Assembly: GCA_016271365.2 (NCBI GenBank)
Contig: CM028129.1
Location: forward strand, 432,580,501-432,644,500
Reading direction: 5' to 3'
Length of the DNA: 64,000 bases
Source of the DNA: Neoceratodus forsteri
Taxonomy: Eukaryota; Chordata; Ceratodontiformes; Ceratodontidae
This document shows positions 55,930 through 64,000 of the stretch, piece after piece. Below the pieces are notes generated by a model. The model was not told the origin of the DNA, searched no databases, and saw nothing but the letters and a program-made list of their open reading frames with translations. Position 1 is the stretch's first letter, and the number at the start of each line of letters is the position of its first letter. The position numbers were made by a program, and so were the translations under genes.

Positions 55930-57826
55930 ACTAGAACTTTAACCAGATGAGGGAATTAGTCTGCAGTAGGATGATTGGAGTGGATGGAATCAGAGGTATG
56001 AAGGAAAGGTGGGGAGAAATTAATGGGGCCATTCTTTATGCAACAAAGTTATGCCTGAGCATGGACACCAAGAGAAAAATAGGTATGGGAACAATTTAGT
56101 TCTCTAAAAATGTCAGCGAGGTGGTGAGTGCCAAGAAAAAGGCCTTCATTACATATAAGGAGAAACAAAGAGATGAAGAATGGAGGGAGTACCAAGTTAA
56201 AACAAGGGAGACTAATAGGGCAGTCAGGAATGCAAAAGCAGACACAGAGCTGCATATTGCAGAGGGGGTTATGGGTGGGGAAAACAGTTTATCCAGAAGG
56301 CAACACAAAGGCCGCTGATAAGAGATCTCAGAAATGAGGCAGAAGATAGCCACAATTGAAAGGGTCAGAAAAGAGATTGCAGCTCTAAAGGTAAGTAAGG
56401 CCCTAGGGCCATAAGGGATGCATCAAAGGGTACTCATGGAATTGAAATCAGAAGTGGCTGAACCTCTGATAGGGCTACTCAATAGATCATTCAGTCAGAG
56501 ATCCAAAAGGCTGAAGGGTGGCGGACATAGTTCTGCTCCATAAGAGTGGGGACACAGAGTAACCAGATGACTACAGACTTGTCAGTCTTACCTCAGTTAT
56601 AGGCAAACTGATGGAGACTGTAGTCAAAGAGGACCTAGTGGACTATGTGGAGAGTAAGGGACTCAGGATAATTAACAGCACAGGACTGCGGCAGGGAAGT
56701 CTTGTCAGACCAACCTGATAGTATTTGTTGACTGGGTAACTAGAGCAGTAGATAAGGGATATGAGGTAGATTTCCTGTACTTCAATTTCGGTAAGACATT
56801 TGACTTGTTGCCACACAGAAGATTACTGAAGAAGCTGGAGGATCTAGGTGCCATGAAGGACATGGATGGGTAGATGGTTGCTGGGACAGCAGAGTGTAGT
56901 GATAAATGGAGTTAAATCTGGGGAGAGAGTTGGGTGCCACAGGATTCAATCCTGGGTCCAGTCCTATTCAATATGTTCATCAGCAACATAGAAGGAGTTC
57001 AGGGCAAGATGTGTCTCTTCAATGATGAAACTAAGATCTATGGTAGGGTAGACAGCAAGAGGGAGGTATAAGGAAGTTGCAGAAGGACCTACAAAGGTTG
57101 GAGAGGTGGTCCATGGTTTGGCAGTTGACGTTCAATGCCAAAATGTACATGGTAATACACACTGAGAACAGGAACCCCATGACAGAATATTGGATGGGAA
57201 GAGCTAACCTGGAAACTACTACTGAGGAAAGAGACTTAGGAGTCATCATAAGGGGCTCTCTAAAACATTTTAGCCAATGCAACAAGGCCTACAGCAACAC
57301 AACTAGGATGTAAGGGATGTATTGGGGGGTTTGATAGCAGGAGAAAGGAAGTATTACTTCCTCTCTGTGGGTCACTTGTAAGGCTACTCCTGGAGTGCTG
57401 TGGCCAGTTCTGGCTTCAAGTTGTGCAAGGAATAAACAACATAAACTATGAGGAGCTATACAATGGGAATAGTGAATCTAGAACATGGGGACATGAGTGG
57501 AAGCTGGTGGGAGGTAAATTCAGGAAGGATATGGGAAAGATGTGAGGAAGTTCTCTTTTCCAAAGAGAGTAGCTGAGTCATGGAACAGCCTGATGGCCAA
57601 GGTGATAGGCACCAAGACCATTAATGGTATCAAACATGGTTGGTATTAACTTAAGGGCTTAATAGTCACCCATGGGGTAGAAGCAAGGCTGGGAACATGA
57701 GGGTGGGTAAAGTGGGCATTAACCCCATATAGTCACTAGGTCTTGGGGGTAGAATAGGGTAGTACATGCAGACTGGATGGATCAATGGTCTTTTTCTTCT
57801 GTCAGCTTCTATGTTTCTATTAAATA
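55930..57826 (+). mobile_element. CR1 LINE, 3' half (plus)
   Basis: Coding traces follow in order from about 56050: a basic linker (AFITYKEKQRDEEWREYQVK), RT blocks (SILGPVLFNMFISNIEGVQ near 56950), a decayed motif C (LFNDETKIYGRVD), LQKDLQRLERWSMVWQL, ERDLGVIIRGSLKHFSQCNK, and a 3' UTR that ends ttctatgtttcta at 57812-57824. No frame is complete and stops are many. The 3' end is the usual CR1-like terminus. Confidence 0.82.
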
Positions 57827-57828
57827 TA

Positions 57829-58006
57829 TATAGTGGTAGTTATTGAAAAGTTTCACAGTACTGAGGAATACCTGGGTATACTGAGGTAGAATGAGGCAGA
57901 ATCACATTACAGTCAATGCATATTGTAACTTGAGTGCCTCAGTAGTAACTCAGTAGTACCTCGAGGTACCTCAAAGTAGGCAACTTTTAGATAACTACCA
58001 CTGTAT
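57829..58006. mobile_element. small MITE with ~25-bp TIRs, ~178 bp
   Basis: TAGTGGTAGTTATTGAAAAG at the left and, in reverse, CAGTGGTAGTTATCTAAAAG at the right are inverted repeats. The element sits directly after a CR1 end in an AT-rich site (possible TA target). Nothing codes. Confidence 0.75.
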
Positions 58007-58009
58007 ATG

Positions 58010-59860
58010 GACTACGTAACAAAACCCCAGATGAAGACTTTAAGAAGGTTATTCATGAGGCAGAGGTCATCTGCCTGTAGGAAACGCGGTTTGCTGAACT
58101 TGCCATTTCTTAGTCAATGCATGACATGCTTCTCAATGTGCAGTAAGAAAGGAAAAAAGTATGGGTAGATATTTTGGAGGACTAATGATGCTGGTCAAGA
58201 TCACAAATATCTCCAGTACTAATGTTGATATCATCATGATATTGAAACTAGCAATAAATGAAATAAAAAATTAATGTTTACGTTCCTCCATCCAATATGA
58301 TATATTATTCTGGTTCCCTGTGGAAGAAATTAACTGAAACCACAAAAAAAAATTATCTCTGAACCAGAATATGATTTTGTTTTTCTGGATGATTTTATCA
58401 CACATATTGGCCAGTACAATAATCTAGATGATACAGAAATTTTCATTCCTAATGCATCTAATAATTTATTACAGAGTCTCATCAGATAAAACCATTAATA
58501 AACATGGTGAATTCTTTATTAACTATTTGAAGGAATGTGAGTTAACTGTTTTAAATGGCAGGCTCCCATCTGACAAATTAAGAGCTCCTACTCCGCCTCA
58601 TGATTCAGTGTCTGTCCTTGATTATGTCTTAGTCCCTACTTATGGCATAAATGTATGCTTGGATCTTGAGATTTAGCAACATGTAGAGAGTGACCATTTT
58701 GCTTTAGCCTTAAATAAAAAAAGCAGGTGCTGTGAAAAGTAAAAGTAAGGACACATGAAATAATAACATTGGTGATTGCTACATTTTAAATAATAAACAA
58801 AGATTAAAATGGGCTCACACACTGGAATGCTCCATATCTTCAGATTTAGACAAAAGTCTTTCAGGTATATTTGTCTTTCAGTTTTTGGGAGAAAGCAACC
58901 CTGCTGACAAATATTCATTTATAATTAATATTGTCCATGTCCTTACTCCATATTTGTTTGAGGAATCTAGAAAGTGTAAGGCACCAAAGAATTGGTTTAG
59001 TAGTCAATGTATAGAGGGAAAGGGGAAATTAAATCCTACACTAAGGTACTGTATCTTAGAAATAATCCTACTAGGCATCATTTTCAGAGACTAAACAAGA
59101 CTACAAGAACTTATAACAAGTTCCTAGAGGAACAAAAAATTAAATATCAAAGTTACAATTGGCAAGTCACGATGGAAGCAGTTTATTCTAATGGTTTTAT
59201 CATGTTTTGGAAGCTGGTAGCAAATGGCATAGGATATAATTCACAAGGATTACAAACATATACCCACCCAATACAGTATGTGTCCCACTATTCTGAAGTA
59301 TTTTATGACCCAGAAGAATACATTGAACCTCAGCTACCAATGACACAAGAAAGAAATTCCTGACCAACTTTAAGTGAGGATATTACAGGGGGCTATTCTG
59401 TCTTTTAAGTTAGGAGAAGCCCCTGAAACTGATGGGATGCCTATAGAGATCCTCTTCATATAAACAAATGTGCTGTGTTATTAACTGATCCTTTAACTGT
59501 TGTCTGGTAGATTCTCACATTCCAGATAGTTGGTGTGGAAATATCATCGTACCTATACATAATAGGGGTCCTCTGAATGACCCTCTTTAATATAGACCAA
59601 TAAGGTTAATCAATAACATAGCGAAAAATGTTTCTAAAATTATTTTTAAAAGCTGACACACTGGGTCAGTTCCAATAAAATTTTGTGTGACTTACAATTA
59701 TAAGCAGGATTTAGGGTGGGACACTCAACTACTGATCATTGTTTTTTGTTGCGCCACATTATACACAAGTAGATAAACAAACAGGAACAAGGTCTTTGTG
59801 ACATTTATTGACCTTTATATCCAAAGTTTCTGCATGACCCAGGTTTCAGCATATGAAAGG
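58010..59860 (+). pseudogene. old LINE of unassigned clade (endonuclease and RT remnants)
   Basis: The endonuclease part (58428-58690) reads INKHGEFFINYLKECELTVL, NGRLPSDKLR and SVLDYVLVP, then HVESDHFAL with the SDH motif. A linker with LFEESRKCKAPKNWFSSQC follows, then KFLEEQKIKYQSYNWQ (59007-59363). RT traces include GEAPETDGMPIEIL, DPLxxIDQ and a QLGFR-like block at 59705. The text matches none of the CR1, L2 or L1 copies here. Stops occur throughout, so this is among the oldest elements in the window. Confidence 0.6.
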
Positions 59861-60356
59861 AGAACTAGATATTGGTCTTGGGTCATTTGTATGTAAGGAG
59901 AGCGTCCACCTTATGCCATGATATATCAGTACTACACCAACACTAGTCACCTTGCCATCACTGGTCAGGAACAATGGGGATCCAGGACATCTTAAAACCA
60001 TACCCTGGGGCACCACTGAGACCACACATAAACTATAATGCCCATAATAGGACTAGGATCAAGCATGGTGGCGTTTATTTAATAGCTGCCCACGTGATAC
60101 ACAGCTCTCCAGACATTTCACTGGCCATTAATCTCATACGATGGTACTTGCACACCCTATACTACAACTTCTTACTTGAACCATTCCATACACATGTATC
60201 ACATCACATATTCTTGGGGCTTGCGCATAACTCCCCCACCTCTAGTGTGTATATAATACTAAGGCTGCCACTATACACTTGTCCGATGGTACCCAGCCGC
60301 TTGAGATCCTATTGCCCACCTGACAGCAACACCATTTCCAGTTTCACCCCCTGAAT
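59861..60356. other. no gene recognised
   Basis: A 126-codon frame at 59974-60354 has no recognisable domain; I treat it as chance. Confidence 0.4.
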
Positions 60357-60470
60357 TAAGGAGGGATCATCCCTCTACAGGGTATGGGTTTACTGAGCAT
60401 TAATCTTTCAACCACCCAGGTGTGGATTAATGCTCAGTAAACCCATATCCTGGAATGGGTTAATCCTCTT
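60357..60470. repeat. palindrome with a perfect 23-bp stem
   Basis: tatgggtttactgagcatta then atc (60383-60405) is exactly reversed at 60425-60447 around a 19-nt loop. Outer arms (gagggatcatccc and gggttaatcctct) pair loosely. It is probably a small MITE. Confidence 0.8.
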
Positions 60471-61796
60471 ATAACATGGGTAATGTTATGTTAGAGTTTT
60501 ACCTAAAGAAATAGTAAAATAAAGCCCTGTGAACATGCAACTGTGGGTATATCCGGGATTAATCAATGGTCAGGTGACCTGTTTGGATGAATCAGAAGAC
60601 AGTATTTTTGGAAGTCATGTTATAAAAGAGTAAAATTACACATTGCAAATAAGGACTAGATCTATTTCAACCCTACAAATACCTAACCTCACTTGCAGGG
60701 GGCCTTGGAGCTCCCAAAAACATTTGTGCAGTGGCACTCTCCCCAGGCAGGGCAAGCACTTACATCACAGGCAACTGTGCCAGCAAGTGTCTCAATGTGC
60801 CCAGTAGGACAACAAATAGAAAAGTGTGTCAACGTAAGATATAATTTCTAAGTGCCTAAAGCATGGTTGGTCTGGCCATGTGTGCCTTCCTTCGACACTA
60901 CACTGATAGCCCTAGTGGCCCAAAAAACAGACTCACATGTCTGGCTCTTCACTCAGACACTTACCGACCCCAACACTTGCCAGGAACCCTCCTACCTGAC
61001 ACCTATTCATTCATCTACCTGCCAGGAGTTTCACTCCGAACTGCCTAGGACTTTACACAATGAGCATTACTATAAAGCAAGGTTAACGTGCAGTTTTACT
61101 CCAGACACAAATTGACTTCTCCCAATCCCTTTTCACTCTGCTGGGAGTGAACCCGCAAGCGTTCCAGTTATCTCTCTTGAAGTGTATCCCACCACTCTCC
61201 CAAGTGTGCCTTTCAGAGCTGAGATGTCTCTGCACTTCTCGAGGTGAGTTCCCTGGGGCTGTCATCTCTCCAGTAGCTTCCAGTGGTCTTCTTCCCTGGA
61301 GATTAGACACAAGGGGACCAGTGCCACCAATCCCGGGGACTCTGCCACTATTCCTGGGAGTGCAGGCCCCAAGGGGCCCAGTCGCAGCCAGAGAGGTTGG
61401 ACTGTTCCTCTCTCTCTCTCTTCCCCCTCCCCCAGAAAGTTAGCTCCCTCTGCCTTGATGCCTTCCCCGTCTATAAGGTATTGGGGAAAGGGTAGAACAA
61501 TGCATAGCCATGCTCCTGTTTCAGGCTCTTATCTAAATCAGGCCACTCACAGCATGAATATCCAGACATCCTGTCTTCAAGCAGTTTCCTCCAGGAAACA
61601 GCACTCAGAGTTCAACTTAATCTGTTAAGTGTTCTCTGGTCCTAGAGGGTTAAATAGGCAGGAGTTTACATGAATTCAGTTATACCACCTCTTTAAAATT
61701 TGTATGACAGTTCACCACCTCTTTCATCTTTCTCTTTTGACTACTATAAGAGAGTTCCACCACATAGAAATGACAGTTACATACACTTAGAAAATC
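60471..61796. other. no gene recognised
   Basis: No domain, tandem repeat or known element was recognised across about 1.3 kb. A short CT-rich run lies at 61407-61420. Confidence 0.4.
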
Positions 61797-62000
61797 TGTG
61801 TTTTATTTATTGAAATATTTCACCAGGAAGGCACACTGAACAATAAGTTGCTCGTCTCCCGGTGCGAACTGGGGGGAGTGGAACAATGAGGAATTAGCAA
61901 CAGCAATTACAGATACAGAGAACACATACAATAAAGAGCATTTGATTCAGAATAATACAATCTTCGTAATAAAGAGTAACAGACTTAGACTGTATCATTT
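61797..62000 (-). mobile_element. L2/CR1-group LINE 3' end (minus)
   Basis: In reverse: gggagacgagcaacttattg, ttcagtgtgccttcctggtg and aaatatttcaataaataaaa. This is nearly the terminal sequence of copy A (8657-8717), so it is the same family in the opposite orientation. Its left limit in the element is not clear. Confidence 0.72.
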
Positions 62001-62589
62001 AAGAGGCTTCCAGTTCATTTTACACAGTTAACGCATAGACAATTGCATAACAGCAGAAGGACACAGAATGCAAGAGATAGAACCTGTCATGTAGTGATGC
62101 ATTGTACAATCTTAATGCAATGATGTAGACAGAGCTGCACACAGAGATGGCTACCAGTGCTAGGTGCAGGCAAGGGCTAGAGCAGGCAGTTGCCCAAGAT
62201 AGAGAAGTGTGAGAAGATGCTAAGGGAAGCAGTAAAGGGAGGTAAGTGTAGCTTAAGAAGAGGATGAGGGGGGAGGAGACTGCTGATAACCAAGTACCCC
62301 TCCAGGGTGTAAAGAACCCTGCCAGGGGGTGGAATCTGAGAGCAGACAAGGACAGAGAAATTAGAGGAGGGGTGAAGAAAGACTGCTGAGACCAAGGTAA
62401 ACCTCCAGGATGAAGAGAAACCTGCAAGGAGGTGGGATCAGGCAGCAGCCAGGAGCAATGAAAATATGAAAGCTGTTGGCAAGCCACAAAACTAGTTCTA
62501 GTTCCCACCTCAGGATGCATGAACCCCGCGGGGGTCAAGCAGTGGAGCTGACTGTTTATTGTATGATATATTGAGTATAACCACAAGTC
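62001..62589. other. no gene recognised
   Basis: Two similar blocks, cccctccagggtgtaaagaa (62297) and acctccaggatgaagagaaa (62401), suggest an internal duplication about 104 bp apart. A 188-codon minus frame spans it but shows no domain. Confidence 0.4.
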
Positions 62590-62748
62590 ACAATGTATCT
62601 CTGTGCATTTTATGTTTTAATTTCCTGTACTTATAAGTGTAATTTGTCCCCCACTGTATAGCAATGTTTATATTCCCCAGGTCGCCCCAGAAAAAGGGAC
62701 AGCTTTGTCTCAGTGGGCCTAACCGGTCAACAAAATTCAAATAAATAA
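62590..62748 (+). mobile_element. L2/CR1-group LINE 3' end (plus)
   Basis: It closes with ccccaggtcgccccagaaaa, tttgtctcagtgggcctaac and aaattcaaataaataaatgg, the family's terminal order. It lies head-on to the minus copy at 61797. Confidence 0.6.
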
Positions 62749-63179
62749 ATGGCAGGCGTGACTAGCAGTCAGCATATCTTGAGAAGTATGAGAGGAAATG
62801 CAGGAAATGGGTTGGAAGCAGCACATACAGAGTAAACTAATACATGTATGACACTACAACAAACATACTATAATCCTGCCAGACTGGCAAAGTTCTCTGC
62901 AGCAACAGTGGTAATTACCTCAAGTGTCACCTAGGAGGGGTCCATGTGTTGCACAAGATGTTTACTTGTTCCCTGCTGGTTACATACTGGATGAACATAG
63001 AACATATATCAAAGGCTGTGTCTTCTCTGAACAAGATCACCCCTCAAGCAGTGCTGATGGGAGAATTTTAATAATTTGGAAGATATTTCAGTGGGGCACT
63101 ATAAATTTGTATATTTGGTCACTATTTGTAACAAACTGGGGATTTTATGCAACTGGGAGAGCAAAATTCTGCCTTAAGG

Positions 63180-64000
63180 TCTGGTTAAGAATGGTGGTGG
63201 GAGGACATCAAGAAACTGGAGTTAAGGAGGGGTGGAGGAACAATGGGAGAAAATCAAAACTGCCATCGCAGAGGCAACAAAACTTTGTGTGAAGCAAATA
63301 AACAAAACAAAATGAAGGAAAAAAACACTATGGTTCTCAAAAGAGGTGGCAGAGAAGGTTGGAGAGAAAAACATAACATTCAGGAAGTATAAGTAAACAC
63401 AGAAGGAGCAGGACAGAGAACTGTACCAGTTAAAGCAGAAGGAAGCGGGGAAGGCAGTCAGAATAGCAAAGGCCCAAACTGAGGTAAAGATAGCCAACTC
63501 AGTTAAGAAGGGGGATAAAACCTTTTATAGGTACATTAGGGAGCGAAGAAAAGAAAGACCAAGGGAGGGATAGTAAAGTTTAATGGGGGCAGAGCATGAC
63601 AGTGAAAAAGCAGGGATGCTTCTGCTCAGTATTCACAAAAGAAGAGGAGGGAGGTACCTAAACCAAACAATAGAAGCACTCTAGATGGGGGGGGGGTCAA
63701 TACCAGTCCATTCACAGAAGAAAGGGTACTGAAAGAACTCTGGAAACTAAGGTAGACAAAGCAATGGGGCTTGACAGGATTCATCCCAGAATTCTAAAAG
63801 AACTAAGGGGAGAACTAGTGACACCACTGACTACCCTTTTTAACAAATCATGGGAGGATGGGGTGGTATCTGAGGACTGGATGAGGGCAGATGTGATTCC
63901 CCTTCACAAATGCGGGAGCAAGGCAAAGGCAGGAAACTACAGATCTGTTAGTTTGACTTCTGTGGTAGGGAAAATGATGGAATCACTTCTGAAGGAAAGA
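63180..64000 (+). pseudogene. CR1 LINE, linker and early RT, cut by the window edge
   Basis: Frames in sequence give KAVRIAKAQTEVKIANSVKK then GDKTFYRYIRERRKERP (linker), LKELWKL near 63735, and WEDGVVSEDWMRADVIPLHK, AGNYRSVSLTSVVGKMMESL at the end. This is the CR1 ORF2 region from the endonuclease linker to RT motif 3. It is colinear with the minus copy at 46246-46622 and continues beyond the window. Confidence 0.8.

Noticed and set aside
59974..60354. 126-codon open frame
   Set aside because: No domain and composition like the surrounding non-coding DNA; probably chance.
62020..62586. 188-codon minus-strand frame
   Set aside because: Low-complexity, leucine- and serine-rich text overlapping a duplicated non-coding block and lying between LINE tails; no domain seen.
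1..64000. CRISPR array, operon or prokaryotic defence system
   Set aside because: Every direct repeat found is a minisatellite, TSD or transposon part, and the coding content is eukaryotic retroelements.

Overview
This window looks like a piece of a large, repeat-dense vertebrate genome. I see no protein-coding host gene, rRNA, conventional tRNA gene, CRISPR array or prokaryotic operon. What can be recognised is retrotransposons, SINEs, palindromic DNA elements and tandem repeats, nearly all broken. The repeat mix is a Penelope-like element with a GIY-YIG domain, two L1 elements, several CR1 and L2-like LINEs, a V-SINE, a MIR/CORE-like SINE and a TTAA-flanked palindrome whose left end fits the amphibian T2/Kolobok terminus. 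This points to a non-mammalian, non-avian vertebrate. An amphibian (possibly a caecilian) is my best guess, but that is inference and cannot be settled from this window.

Layout. 0-4.7 kb: two minus-strand copies of a ~520-570 bp tRNA-derived SINE, a tRNA-like segment, then a 5'-truncated Penelope-like element (about 2776-4552) flanked by 74-bp near-identical repeats. 4.7-9.6 kb: an ~80-bp minisatellite split by L2/CR1-group LINE copy A, which itself carries a SINE with an 11-bp target-site duplication (TSD). 9.6-17.6 kb: CR1 scraps, a decayed L1 (L1-a) with an internal deletion and a minus-strand LINE fragment inside it, and a LINE 3' end. 17.6-24.2 kb: CR1 fragments, two palindromic elements, tRNA-like segments and a (GA)n run. 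24.3-28.9 kb: LINE copy B, near full length, with a repeated 5' UTR. 29.1-41.0 kb: a 60-bp minisatellite split by a nearly complete L1 (L1-b) with a perfect 17-bp TSD; that L1 carries LINE copy C inside ORF1. 41-47 kb: CR1 fragments, a GC-rich block with three hairpins, and a tandem array of ~294-bp units made of inverted arms. 47.2-51.9 kb: a minus-strand L2-type LINE, a 672-bp TTAA palindrome and a SINE. 52-64 kb: CR1 fragments, a MIR-like SINE, a V-SINE inside a CR1, an ~790-bp TIR element, a small MITE, a very old LINE of unassigned clade, LINE tails, and a CR1 running off the right edge.

The elements do not form a pathway; they record a history of nested insertion (tandem repeat, then LINE, then SINE or second LINE). 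Every reading frame examined has stops, frameshifts or truncation, so I expect no element here to be autonomous now. The most informative structures are the exact restoration of the 60-bp period when L1-b is removed, the repeated 5' UTRs and NPGP leader of the L2-like LINEs, the TSD-confirmed SINE family, and the palindromic units.
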